Part shown: piece by piece, positions 36,367 through 44,954 of the stretch | Layout of the letters: each line of letters starts with the position of its first letter | Position numbering within the stretch: position 1 is the stretch's first letter | NCBI RefSeq assembly: GCF_003385495.1 | Contig: NZ_QNUH01000012.1 | Coordinates: 1-64,000 of the forward strand | Origin: Chryseobacterium elymi | Lineage (GTDB): Bacteria > Bacteroidota > Bacteroidia > Flavobacteriales > Weeksellaceae | Length of the DNA stretch: 64,000 nucleotides | Reading direction: 5' to 3' | Made by a program: the position numbers and the translations under genes | Notes under the pieces: generated by a model | Told to the model about the DNA's origin: nothing | Databases searched by the model: none | The model's input: only the letters and a program-made list of their open reading frames with translations

Positions 36367-38013
36367 ATGAAAAAACTCAATACTTTATTCTTCCTTTTAG
36401 CAGCTTGTTCTTTTAATGCACAGGTGATTTCTGGAACTGTAATTTCTAAAAATGAAAAGCAACCTGTTCCTTACGTGAAAATCGGGGTAGAAAAAGAGAA
36501 TGCTGGTACTGTTTCCGATGAGAAGGGAAATTTTTCTATTGATCTTTCCGGGTTTGATCCTTCAAGGAAACTAAAAATAGAGGTTCCCGGCTATGAATCC
36601 TATGCTGAAACCGTTCAGAATTTCAGGAAGCATAATCAACAGCAGGTATTTTTACAAGAAAAAGTTAAAAATATAAAAGAAGTCAACATTAAAGCTAAAA
36701 AGCTGGTTGATAAAAACTGGGGCGTCAATACGAAGACAAAAAGTGTTCTGTATTCCGTGAATCCCAAGCTTAAAAAAGAAGATTTTCTGGGTGAAACCGC
36801 ATTGGAATTTAACGCCAGCAGAAGATCCAAGATCAAGAATATCAACCTGAACATTGCCAGTTATACTTCAGATAAACCGGTGCTGATGAGATACAGTCTT
36901 TATACCGAAAAAAATGGTTTTCCTGATCAAAATATACTGGATGAAGAAATCACAGTGGAACTTACGGAAGATATGATCAAAGACGGAACTTATACACTGG
37001 ACGTCAATGATCATAATATCTGGGTGCATGGGAAATTCTTTATCGGAATTCAATTTTTAAAAGAATTTGACGGAAAGGTCAATATCAGTGCCGCACTGTT
37101 CAGGACAGGGTTTCTTAGAAAGTTTTATGGGGACTGGCAGAAAATGACTCTGGCAGCGCCAGCTATTCATATCGATGTAAAAGTGGATAAAAGCGCAAAG
37201 AATATCAAAGATGAAACAGCGGCCTCAGGAGATGATCTTGAAGGGCTGATTCCTGACGTTTCACAATATAACATGGAATCTAAGAACTCTGTGTACGGAA
37301 AAAATGAATCTTCGGGCAACTATCTTCAATTAAAAGATACAAAGCTTTATTACGAAGTTTACGGTGAAGGCGAACCGCTTTTTCTTCTTCATGGGAATTC
37401 AGGAAGCATCCAGGATTTTTACCAGCAGATTCCGGTTCTTTCCAGACAGTTTAAAGTAATTGCTGTAGATACCAGGGGCCAGGGCAAAAGTATTGATACT
37501 TCCGAAAGAGATTTTACCTATACTCAATTTGCGGAAGATGTAAAAATGCTTGCAGACAAGCTGGGATTGCATAAAATTAATATTGCCGGATGGAGCGACG
37601 GTGGAATTACAGGATTGGAGTTTGCTTTAAAATATCCGGAAAACCTTAACAAATTAGTTGCCATCGGAGCGAATGCTTTTCCTGAAGGTGTCGATGATAG
37701 ACTTATTTCCCATATGAGAAACCAGCTTCTGGTGCTTGATATAGAGAATAAGCCTGGAAAATTCAACGAACGTAGACTGGTAGAAATTATGCTGAATGAG
37801 CCTCATATCAGCAAAAAAGAGATGGCCAAAATACAAAGCCCGGTTCTGGTGATTGCAGGTGATAAAGATGTGATCAAACAGGATCATACTGAAATGATAG
37901 CCAAACAGATCCCACATGCTGAACTTAAGATCTATAAAAATGCAACCCACATGATTCCTTTCGAAAATGCTGATGAGCTGAATGCGGATATTATAAAATT
38001 TCTTGAAAAATAA
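36367..38013 (+). CDS. CarboxypepD-regulatory-like / alpha-beta hydrolase two-domain protein
   Basis: 548 residues. Signal peptide (MKKLNTLFFLLAACSFNAQ). The first part (20-95) is a CarboxypepD_reg-like beta-sandwich (ISGTVISKNEKQPVPYVKI). A middle region of about 130-260 (LNIASYTSDKPVLMRYSLY, GKFFIGIQFL) looks like the 'DUF5689/exported' beta domain. The C-terminal 220 residues are an alpha/beta hydrolase: LFLLHGNSGS (oxyanion HG), nucleophile Ser410 in GWSDGG, Asp in IAGDKDVI, His in NATHMIPF. Periplasmic hydrolase; substrate unknown. The fusion is unusual. Confidence 0.8.
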   Translation: MKKLNTLFFLLAACSFNAQVISGTVISKNEKQPVPYVKIGVEKENAGTVSDEKGNFSIDLSGFDPSRKLKIEVPGYESYAETVQNFRKHNQQQVFLQEKVKNIKEVNIKAKKLVDKNWGVNTKTKSVLYSVNPKLKKEDFLGETALEFNASRRSKIKNINLNIASYTSDKPVLMRYSLYTEKNGFPDQNILDEEITVELTEDMIKDGTYTLDVNDHNIWVHGKFFIGIQFLKEFDGKVNISAALFRTGFLRKFYGDWQKMTLAAPAIHIDVKVDKSAKNIKDETAASGDDLEGLIPDVSQYNMESKNSVYGKNESSGNYLQLKDTKLYYEVYGEGEPLFLLHGNSGSIQDFYQQIPVLSRQFKVIAVDTRGQGKSIDTSERDFTYTQFAEDVKMLADKLGLHKINIAGWSDGGITGLEFALKYPENLNKLVAIGANAFPEGVDDRLISHMRNQLLVLDIENKPGKFNERRLVEIMLNEPHISKKEMAKIQSPVLVIAGDKDVIKQDHTEMIAKQIPHAELKIYKNATHMIPFENADELNADIIKFLEK

Positions 38014-38102
38014 TCTTAGCATGAAATGGAAGTTGGGAGATATCGCAGACAATTGACCTTTTTCAGCCATTTCTTAAACTTATAAAATTGATTTCAAAAT
38101 TG

Positions 38103-38138
38103 CTTAAACCCGGGAGAAGCCGTTCTTTCGGGTTTAAG
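38103..38138. terminator. Hairpin between convergent genes
   Basis: CTTAAACCCG (38103-38112) pairs with CGGGTTTAAG (38129-38138), with an inner AGAA/TTCT. No T-run, so termination efficiency is uncertain; it may be a REP-like repeat. Confidence 0.5.
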
Positions 38139-38173
38139 AACATCCAACTTCTAACTCCCATCTTCCCTCCCTA

Positions 38174-39037
38174 TTAATCCAGCGTGAGCCTTTTCAATGA
38201 CCAGGTGCTTCCGTTGTAGACATCAAGATCTACTTTGGTATTGATGCCGTGAACGATGCCATTTTCTGTAAACTGCCAAAAATCCCAATGACCATCGGGA
38301 GTGGGAGAAGGCACGTCATTATAATTTGCGAGCCAGAGAGGATAATCATCAAATTCTCCCTTCAGGAAGTCTTTATAGTAATGATAATAAGTATAGATGA
38401 TTGGTTTTTCACCATAAGTTTCCTCTATGATCTTGCACCATACTTTCAGATCTTCTATCAGTTTTTTATTCGTTTTTCTTTTCGGGATCTTTTCAATATC
38501 TAGAATAGGTGGAAGGTCGCCGCTTTCCAGTTTTACATTAGCTAAAAAATTATTTGCCTGGATCACAGGGTCCTCATCAGCCCTGTAAAAATGGTAGGCT
38601 CCCCGAATCAGATGATGCTTTTGGGCTTTTACCCAAAACTCGTCAAAATGTTTATCGGCATTTCGGTTTCCCATCGTGGCACGCATGACTACAAATTCCA
38701 GCGGAATTGTTTTGTTTCCAATGCTCAGGCTGTCCCATTTGATATCTTCCCTGTTCTGATAATGAGAAACATCAAAACCATATGTTTTGTCGAGGTTAGC
38801 GGTAAGGATCTTCTGAATCCTTGCTGATTCCACTTCACTGTTGTGCAGTTTTTTATGTCTGAATTTATTGAAGTACAGTGCATAATAATAGCTGACAGAC
38901 TGCTTCAGGTAAAATCCTGTTCCTATTAAAGCCAGAATTAAAACAGCCAATATCACTTTTCGTCGGAAAAAATAATTCTTCCGACGGTTCTTATGTACTT
39001 TTTTGGCCGTCTTTTTGGTGTACTTTTTAGGTGTCAT
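38174..39037 (-). CDS. Membrane-anchored GH25 lysozyme-like muramidase
   Basis: 287 residues from the ATG at 39037. A very basic N-terminus (KKYTKKTAKKVHKNRRKN) precedes one membrane helix (VILAVLILALIGTGFYL). Then a GH25 domain: YGFDVSHYQ (catalytic-type Asp), GAYHFYRADEDP, PPILDIEK (the second catalytic-type acidic pair), WLANYN and DFWQFTENG. GH25 enzymes cleave the beta-1,4 bond of peptidoglycan. The frame extension to TTG 39049 overlaps the -7 box TAGTTTTG. Confidence 0.93.
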   Translation of the reverse strand: MTPKKYTKKTAKKVHKNRRKNYFFRRKVILAVLILALIGTGFYLKQSVSYYYALYFNKFRHKKLHNSEVESARIQKILTANLDKTYGFDVSHYQNREDIKWDSLSIGNKTIPLEFVVMRATMGNRNADKHFDEFWVKAQKHHLIRGAYHFYRADEDPVIQANNFLANVKLESGDLPPILDIEKIPKRKTNKKLIEDLKVWCKIIEETYGEKPIIYTYYHYYKDFLKGEFDDYPLWLANYNDVPSPTPDGHWDFWQFTENGIVHGINTKVDLDVYNGSTWSLKRLTLD

Positions 39038-39046
39038 AAAGTTTTG

Positions 39047-39096
39047 CAAAACTAACTTATTTCACTACTAAATGCTAAATAAAATCAGTAAATTTG
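39047..39096. promoter_or_regulatory. Divergent promoters of GH25 (minus) and ndh (plus)
   Basis: TAGTTTTG at 39047-39054 on the minus strand is 9 bp before the GH25 ATG. TAAATTTG at 39089-39096 on the plus strand is 6 bp before the ndh ATG. Both leave almost no 5' UTR. Confidence 0.65.
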
Positions 39097-39102
39097 TGTA
39101 TT

Positions 39103-40365
39103 ATGGAAACACGCGAAAAGATCATCATTATAGGAGGGGGCTTTGCGGGGCTACAGCTTGCTAAAACACTGAATAACAGAAACAAAAAAGTAATTGTTCT
39201 GGACCGGGTGAATCATCATATGTTTCAGCCGCTTTTTTATCAGGTTGCATGCGGGAGGATAGAACCATCCAATATTTCTTTCCCTTTCCGGAAGATTTTT
39301 CAGCAATCCAGAAATACACAGTTTCGCCTTACGGAAGTGAAAGAGATTGATCCTGCCAACAATAAAGTGATCACAGATGAAGCCGAGTTTACCTATGATA
39401 GACTGATCATCGCTACAGGATGTAAAACCAATTTTTTTGGAAACAAAGATATGGAAGCAAGGGCTTTCGGGATGAAAAATACCCAGGAAGCGATAAGCAT
39501 CAGGAATCATGTACTGATGACCTTTGAAAAACTTATCCTTGAAAAAAGCAGGAGTGATGACGGCAACTGGAATATCGTTATTGTCGGAAGCGGACCTACC
39601 GGTGTAGAGCTGGCAGGAGCTTTTGCAGAGATGAAAAAAGAAATTCTTCCCAGAGATTATCCATACATGAATTTCGATCAGCTTAAGATCATTCTGGTAA
39701 GTTCCACAGAAAAACCACTTGCCGTAATGAGCAGTGAAGCACAGGAAAAATCTGAAAAATACCTTAAGGATCTCGGTGTTACATTTCTAAGCGGGGAAGT
39801 CGTTACGGATTACGACGGTAATAAGGTATATACAAAAAGCGGAAAAGATATCCCTTCCAATAATGTGATCTGGGCAGCGGGTGTTACAGGAAATGTGGTG
39901 GGCGGATTTCCGGAAGAAAAATTAGTAAAAAACAGATATATAGTAGATCGGTTTAATAAAATAAAAGGTTACAACAATATTTACGCAGTTGGAGATATTG
40001 CCTACATGGAAACTCCTAAGTATCCGAAGGGACATCCACAGGTCGCAAACGTAGCCATTAATCAAGCGAAAAATTTAGGTAAAAATTTTCTGAAGAAGAA
40101 CGAAAGTGATTGGGTAGAATATGAATATAAGGACCAAGGCTCGCTGGCAACCATTGGAAAACACAGGGCTGTAGTGGATCTTCCGTTTATGAAGTTCCAG
40201 GGATTCCTGGCCTGGTATTTCTGGATGTTCCTTCATCTCATGCTAATCCTGAGCGTAAGAAACAAACTTGCGGTCTTTTTTAACTGGATGTGGAGCTATT
40301 TTAATAAAGATTCTTCTTTAAGATTAATTATTTCACCTAATAAGAAAAACGATACATTACAATGA
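39103..40365 (+). CDS. ndh: Type II NADH:quinone oxidoreductase
   Basis: 420 residues from the ATG at 39103. FAD-binding [16 protein letters not shown], a second GxGxxG near [18 protein letters not shown] (NADH), and [27 protein letters not shown] (FAD/quinone region) are visible. The C-terminus has the amphipathic/hydrophobic anchor [16 protein letters not shown]. It feeds electrons from NADH to menaquinone without proton pumping. Its stop overlaps the trmD start (ATGA), so the two are coupled. Confidence 0.93.
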   Translation: METREKIIIIGGGFAGLQLAKTLNNRNKKVIVLDRVNHHMFQPLFYQVACGRIEPSNISFPFRKIFQQSRNTQFRLTEVKEIDPANNKVITDEAEFTYDRLIIATGCKTNFFGNKDMEARAFGMKNTQEAISIRNHVLMTFEKLILEKSRSDDGNWNIVIVGSGPTGVELAGAFAEMKKEILPRDYPYMNFDQLKIILVSSTEKPLAVMSSEAQEKSEKYLKDLGVTFLSGEVVTDYDGNKVYTKSGKDIPSNNVIWAAGVTGNVVGGFPEEKLVKNRYIVDRFNKIKGYNNIYAVGDIAYMETPKYPKGHPQVANVAINQAKNLGKNFLKKNESDWVEYEYKDQGSLATIGKHRAVVDLPFMKFQGFLAWYFWMFLHLMLILSVRNKLAVFFNWMWSYFNKDSSLRLIISPNKKNDTLQ

Positions 40366-41033
40366 GAATTGATATAATAAGCGTACTTCCCGAATTAATG
40401 GAAAGTCCGTTTCAGACTTCTATTTTAAGGAGAGCAATGGATAAAGGTTTAGTGGAAGTTCATTTCCATCACCTGAGAGACTGGGCCATTAACAAGCACA
40501 GACAGATTGACGATGAACCTTACGGAGGAGGGGCTGGAATGGTAATGATGATAGAGCCGCTGGATAAATGTATTTCTGAACTTAAATCCCAGAGAGAATA
40601 TGATGAAGTAATTTATCTGACACCGGATGGTATCACATTAAACCAAAAAATTGCAAACACTCTTTCAATTAAAAATAACCTGATCTTCCTTTGCGGTCAC
40701 TACAAAGGCATCGATCAGAGGGTTCGTGATCTTCACATTACCAAGGAAATTTCAATTGGTGATTATGTACTTACAGGAGGTGAGCTGGCAGCATGTGTTC
40801 TTGCTGATTCCATTATCAGACTGCTTCCGGGAGTTTTGAATGATGAACAAAGTGCACTTACGGACAGTTTCCAGGATGATCTTCTTTCACCACCTATTTA
40901 TACAAGACCGGAGGTTTATAAAGGACTGGAAGTGCCGAAGGTATTATTAAGTGGAAATTTTGCCCGGATAGAAGAATGGCGTCATGAAGAAGCTGTAAGG
41001 ATCACACAGGAAAAACGTCCTGACTTGCTCTAA
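40362..41033 (+). CDS. trmD: tRNA (guanine37-N1)-methyltransferase TrmD
   Basis: 223 residues of SPOUT class. [22 protein letters not shown] and [18 protein letters not shown] are typical, and the deep trefoil knot spans [12 protein letters not shown] and [14 protein letters not shown]. It forms m1G37 in tRNAs, preventing frameshifting. The 4-bp overlap with ndh is notable because trmD is more often found in a ribosomal rimM-trmD-rplS group. Confidence 0.96.
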   Translation: MRIDIISVLPELMESPFQTSILRRAMDKGLVEVHFHHLRDWAINKHRQIDDEPYGGGAGMVMMIEPLDKCISELKSQREYDEVIYLTPDGITLNQKIANTLSIKNNLIFLCGHYKGIDQRVRDLHITKEISIGDYVLTGGELAACVLADSIIRLLPGVLNDEQSALTDSFQDDLLSPPIYTRPEVYKGLEVPKVLLSGNFARIEEWRHEEAVRITQEKRPDLL

Positions 41034-41045
41034 AAAAAATAACAT

Positions 41046-41082
41046 AAAAACATGGAAAAAAAAAATTTTTCTTCATGTTTTT
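41046..41082 (+). terminator. Terminator after trmD
   Basis: AAAAACATG (41046-41054) pairs with CATGTTTTT (41074-41082), T-rich 3' end. Confidence 0.7.
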
Positions 41083-41409
41083 GAAATTCTGCTGTTAAAA
41101 TGGAATAATAGTTGGTATAAGGTGGGAATTAATGAAAAATATCTATCATATTTCATAATAATTATAATTTTTTTCCTATTAATTAGATAGCTATATATTA
41201 TTTTGATTTTATTTTTTGTGATGATAATTTTAAATGATTAATAATTTGACTTTATAAAAGCGTTTTTATTGATAATTTTTGTTAAATGTTTTGTATTGCT
41301 TGCATAATATTAAGATGAAAATATTATAAATAAATTAATGAAATTTGAAAAAAAATAATAAATTTACAACGAAAAAGAATTGATAATTTTAAGATAGCAA
41401 ATTTTGCAG
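41083..41409. other. 327-bp AT-rich intergenic region
   Basis: Very AT-rich; no ORF of note. It must hold the promoter of the nuclease-Lrp-deoC group; a near-consensus AAATTTTG lies at 41400-41407, just before the ATG. Confidence 0.45.
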
Positions 41410-42351
41410 ATGGAGATGTTCTCTTTTTATAATGTTGAAAATTTATTTTTACCTGATCCGAAACCTCTTCACAGATTAGATCCTACAAAATCAGGCTTGA
41501 AAGGTTGGGATGAAAGAAGATATAGGAATAAGCTTTTTAAAATTTCACATGTTTTTCAATTAATGAAGGAGGAAAATGGTGTCCTCCCATTTTTAATCGG
41601 GCTTTCTGAGGTTTCCGGAAGGAAAGTGTTAGAAGATCTGGTGGAAATGGAACCTTTTAATTCAGAATATGGAATTGTACATTACAATTCTATGGATGAA
41701 AGGAAGGTAGATGTAGCCATGTTATATCATAAAGACAAAGTAGAGATCATAGACTCAGAAACTATTACCTTCTTCTTTGAAATTATAAATAAAAAAAACA
41801 CAGAAAATTACGACACAACCAGAGACGTGCTGTTTTCTAAAATTAAGTATAAAGAAACTGTTATTAATGTTTTTATCGCCCATCTTCCCTCTAAGCGAGA
41901 AAAAGATATTAATAAGCCCAAAAGAGACTTTATTCTTAATGAAATCCATAACCGGCTTCTGAAAATTGCAGGTAGCGAAAATGAACATGTAATATTGTGT
42001 GGTGATTTTAACGAAAACCCTGATGATGAAAATTTAGTAAAAATTCTCTACGACAACAAGCATAAGAAGGTCCTGGTAAACCCTTTTCAAGAATTGTTTA
42101 ATACAAGAAATTATTCTACTTTTCATTATAAGTCTGGACTGTTGTATGATCAGATTATCATTTCAAAATCCCTTTTTGAAAATGATGCTTTGAACTTTCA
42201 GAGTGCCCATATTTTTAATTCTGAAAAAATAAGCAGCCAGGTGAAAAATTTTGAAGGACGCCCCTTCCGAACCTATGCCGGTACACGGTATTTGGGCGGA
42301 TATAGCGACCACTTTCCGGTTTTTGTAAAATTTGAAGAAACAAAAACATAA
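41410..42351 (+). CDS. Endonuclease/exonuclease/phosphatase family protein
   Basis: 313 residues from the ATG at 41410; the TTG at 41404 is part of a promoter-like box. EEP-fold motifs: YNVENLF (N-terminal Asn), GLSEVSGRKVLEDL (Mg-binding Glu), HLPSKRE, GDFNENPDD (catalytic Asp/Asn) and GYSDHFPVFV (the final Asp-His). No signal peptide, so a cytosolic nuclease or phosphatase is possible. It is the first gene of a group with Lrp and deoC (gaps 14 and 5 bp). Confidence 0.88.
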   Translation: MEMFSFYNVENLFLPDPKPLHRLDPTKSGLKGWDERRYRNKLFKISHVFQLMKEENGVLPFLIGLSEVSGRKVLEDLVEMEPFNSEYGIVHYNSMDERKVDVAMLYHKDKVEIIDSETITFFFEIINKKNTENYDTTRDVLFSKIKYKETVINVFIAHLPSKREKDINKPKRDFILNEIHNRLLKIAGSENEHVILCGDFNENPDDENLVKILYDNKHKKVLVNPFQELFNTRNYSTFHYKSGLLYDQIIISKSLFENDALNFQSAHIFNSEKISSQVKNFEGRPFRTYAGTRYLGGYSDHFPVFVKFEETKT

Positions 42352-42365
42352 ATAATAAGTAGAAA

Positions 42366-42836
42366 ATGAAAAATTCAAGTAACACAAGTTATCATTTAGA
42401 CTCGATTGACAAAGAAATCATTTACATGCTGATGGATAATGCTAAAACTTCCTTAGCCCACATTTCAAAAAATGTTGGAATTTCCACAACAGCAGTACAC
42501 CAAAGAATTAAAAAACTCGAGCATGCGGGAGTTATTGAAAACTCCATTTCGTTCCTTAATCCTAAAAAAATTGGATATAAGGTAATTTCGTATATCGGAA
42601 TGTTTCTGGACCAGCCCAGTCATTACCCGGAGGTTGTAAAATCTCTGAAAGAAGTGAATGAGGTAGTAGAAGCCCATTATACAACAGGAAATTATACCAT
42701 ATTTTTAAAGGTTCTTTGTAAAGACAATGATCATCTTATGCAGATTCTAAACAAACTTCAGAAGCTGAAAGGGGTGACAAGAACAGAAACTTTCATATCT
42801 TTGGAACAAGGTATTTACAGACAACTGAAAGTATAA
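42366..42836 (+). CDS. Lrp/AsnC-family transcriptional regulator
   Basis: 156 residues. N-terminal winged HTH (LDSIDKEIIYMLMDNAKTSLAHIS, ISTTAVHQRIKKLEHAG) and C-terminal RAM effector/oligomerisation domain (HYTTGNYTIFLKVLCKDNDHLMQIL, VTRTETFISLEQ). It binds amino acids or related ligands in known members. The 5-bp gap to deoC suggests shared transcription. Confidence 0.93.
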   Translation: MKNSSNTSYHLDSIDKEIIYMLMDNAKTSLAHISKNVGISTTAVHQRIKKLEHAGVIENSISFLNPKKIGYKVISYIGMFLDQPSHYPEVVKSLKEVNEVVEAHYTTGNYTIFLKVLCKDNDHLMQILNKLQKLKGVTRTETFISLEQGIYRQLKV

Positions 42837-42841
42837 AGATT

Positions 42842-43585
42842 ATGAAGATTGCCCAATATTTGGATTCAACCTATTTGAAAACACCCGAACAATCAGGTAT
42901 TTCAAGCGAAGAAACATTACAGATAGATAAAGAGCTTGCGCAGGAAGCCATAGATCATGGTATTTTTGCCGTAATGATCCGCCCGGATTATGTAGCCGAG
43001 ATCAAAAAGTATATTCAGGAAAGACATTCAAATGTTGCGGTGGGAACTGTGATAGGTTTTCATGAAGGGACCTATCCTGTTGATGAGAAGCTTGCTGAAG
43101 CGTCAAAAGCAATTGCAGACGGAGCAGATGAACTCGATTTTGTTATTAATTATAATGCTTATCTTAAAGGAGATCTTGCCCTGGTAAAAGATGAGTTTGT
43201 AAAATGTACGGAACTTGTTCTGCAGAATCAGAAGGTCGCAAAATGGATCATTGAAATTGCGGCGCTGACGGATGCTCAGATCGCAGATATTACTAAAAAT
43301 ATCTCAGACTGGTCGACAGAAAACTTCTCTGAAAATGATCTTTCGAACATTTTTGTGAAATCTTCTACAGGTTTTTACCAGACAGAAGGCGGAAAACCGA
43401 ACGGAGCAACCTTTGAAGGCATAAAAATCATGCTTGACAATGCTGGGAAACTTCCCGTAAAAGCAGCCGGAGGAGTAAGAACCCCCGAAGATGCTGAAAA
43501 AATGATCAGTATGGGCGTGAAAAGAATCGGAACTTCTTCAGCTTTGAATTTAATAAAAAACGAATCTTCATCAGGAGGATATTAA
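42842..43585 (+). CDS. deoC: Deoxyribose-phosphate aldolase
   Basis: 247 residues, class I aldolase TIM barrel. Key segments: YLDSTYLKT, GTVIGFHEGTYP, DELDFVINYNAYLKG, FVKSSTGF (Schiff-base Lys in VKSST) and VKAAGGVRTPEDA (second Lys). It splits deoxyribose-5-phosphate to glyceraldehyde-3-phosphate and acetaldehyde in nucleoside salvage. Confidence 0.95.
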   Translation: MKIAQYLDSTYLKTPEQSGISSEETLQIDKELAQEAIDHGIFAVMIRPDYVAEIKKYIQERHSNVAVGTVIGFHEGTYPVDEKLAEASKAIADGADELDFVINYNAYLKGDLALVKDEFVKCTELVLQNQKVAKWIIEIAALTDAQIADITKNISDWSTENFSENDLSNIFVKSSTGFYQTEGGKPNGATFEGIKIMLDNAGKLPVKAAGGVRTPEDAEKMISMGVKRIGTSSALNLIKNESSSGGY

Positions 43586-43591
43586 TACATA

Positions 43592-43619
43592 AAAAAACCA
43601 TCACATCTGATGGTTTTTT
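43592..43619. terminator. Bidirectional terminator between deoC and dusB
   Basis: AAAAAACCATCA (43592-43603) pairs with TGATGGTTTTTT (43608-43619) across CATC. Confidence 0.9.
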
Positions 43620-43624
43620 AATTT

Positions 43625-44620
43625 TTATACCTGTGCCTGATATTCTTCGTAGAACTGTTGCGTTTCTTTAATCAAAGCATTCATTTCTTCTAAAGTAAAT
43701 ACCTCAAGGAATTTTTTTCTGAATTCTTTGAAATGAGGAACACCACGGAAATAATTGCTGTAATGCTGTCTCATTTCAATAAGACCTAACTTTTCACCTT
43801 TCCATTCCGCACTCCATTCCGCGTGTTGACGGACAGCAAGTAAACGGTCTGCAATAACAGGTTCCGGAAGATGCTCTCCGGTTTTGAAAAAATGTTTAAT
43901 CTCATTAAAAATCCATGGATATCCAATCGCTGCACGGCCAATCATAATTCCGTCGCATGCATATTTTTGTTTGTATTCAAGAGCTTTTTCCGGAGAATCA
44001 ATATCGCCGTTTCCGAAAATAGGAATCTCAATATTTGGATTTTGTTTTATCCTGGAAATATGTTCCCAGTCCGCTTCGCCCTTATACATCTGTGCACGCG
44101 TTCTGGCATGTATCGTTAAAGCTTTGATACCTGTCTCCTGTAAACGTTCTGCTACTTCATCTATATTAATGCTGGTACTGTCCCATCCCAGACGGGTTTT
44201 AACTGTTACCGGCAGATGAGTAGAGTTTACCACTGCTTTGGTAAGACGTACCATAAGGTCAATATCCTTAAGAACTCCTGCTCCCGCTCCTTTACAGACT
44301 ACTTTCTTTACAGGACATCCGAAATTAATGTCTACCAGATCTGGGTTTACCGTCTCTACAATCCTTGCAGACATCGCCATCGCCTCTTCATCTCCACCAA
44401 AGATCTGAATACCAACCGGTCTTTCATAATCGAAAATATCCAGCTTCTTACGGCTCTTCATTGCATCACGAATCAAGCCTTCAGAAGAAATAAATTCTGA
44501 ATACATCAGATCTGCCCCGTGCATCTTGCACAGGCGTCTGAACGGAGGATCACTTACATCTTCCATCGGAGCCAGCAAAAGCGGAAATTCCGGCAGTTCT
44601 ATATTGCCTATTTTTACCAT
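43625..44620 (-). CDS. dusB: tRNA-dihydrouridine synthase (DusB type)
   Basis: 331 residues of the Dus TIM barrel: LLAPMEDVSDPPFR (FMN-binding), DINFGCPVKKVVCKGAGAG with the catalytic Cys in NFGCP, HARTRAQMYKG and FGNGDI/GIMIGRAAIGYPW. It reduces uridine to dihydrouridine in tRNA with FMN and NADPH. A TAAATTTG box at 44625-44632 leaves only 4 bp before the ATG, indicating a leaderless or nearly leaderless mRNA. Confidence 0.95.
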   Translation of the reverse strand: MVKIGNIELPEFPLLLAPMEDVSDPPFRRLCKMHGADLMYSEFISSEGLIRDAMKSRKKLDIFDYERPVGIQIFGGDEEAMAMSARIVETVNPDLVDINFGCPVKKVVCKGAGAGVLKDIDLMVRLTKAVVNSTHLPVTVKTRLGWDSTSINIDEVAERLQETGIKALTIHARTRAQMYKGEADWEHISRIKQNPNIEIPIFGNGDIDSPEKALEYKQKYACDGIMIGRAAIGYPWIFNEIKHFFKTGEHLPEPVIADRLLAVRQHAEWSAEWKGEKLGLIEMRQHYSNYFRGVPHFKEFRKKFLEVFTLEEMNALIKETQQFYEEYQAQV

Positions 44621-44624
44621 GCGG

Positions 44625-44632
44625 CAAATTTA
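44625..44632 (-). promoter_or_regulatory. dusB -7 element TAAATTTG, leaderless context
   Basis: Perfect TAnnTTTG, 4 bp from the ATG on the minus strand. Confidence 0.65.
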
Positions 44633-44954
44633 CGAAATTATAAACATTTGAAAATATGATAATATCTATTGTGAAGATAGGGGAGGAATAAAGAGCCTAG
44701 AGTCAGGATTTTAGACATCAGATATCAGATTTTGGTACGTCAGACTATTGAGTTTTTGGATTTAAAGGTTATTAAGATTGTAAATTTTGCTTCGCAAGCA
44801 AGGGGTGAAGGGTGGCGTGTAGATGGCAGATATTAGGTTTCAGACACCAGACGAAGGATTTTAGTAAATTTGAAGAATGGCAAAAAACCAGCAACTGGCA
44901 ACCAGTAATTAACTCCAATCTCAATCTCTCATACCCTCAAACTTCCTCACTCAA
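44633..44954. repeat. Patchwork of degenerate intergenic repeats
   Basis: 322 bp without a gene. Short CAGA-type words recur (GACATCAGATATCAGATTTT, CAGATATTAG, CAGACACCAGACG). It contains TTGCTTCGCAA (44787-44797), whose surroundings (44783-44797) are the inverted near-copy of 22712-22726; a tandem CCAGCAACTGGCAACCAG stretch (about 44889-44906); and the TTTGAGGGTATGAGAG-type text near its end. It looks like a graveyard of mobile hairpin repeats. Confidence 0.5.

Noticed and set aside
41083..41400. A hidden gene in the AT-rich gap after trmD
   Set aside because: No frame longer than a few dozen codons and no coding pattern.
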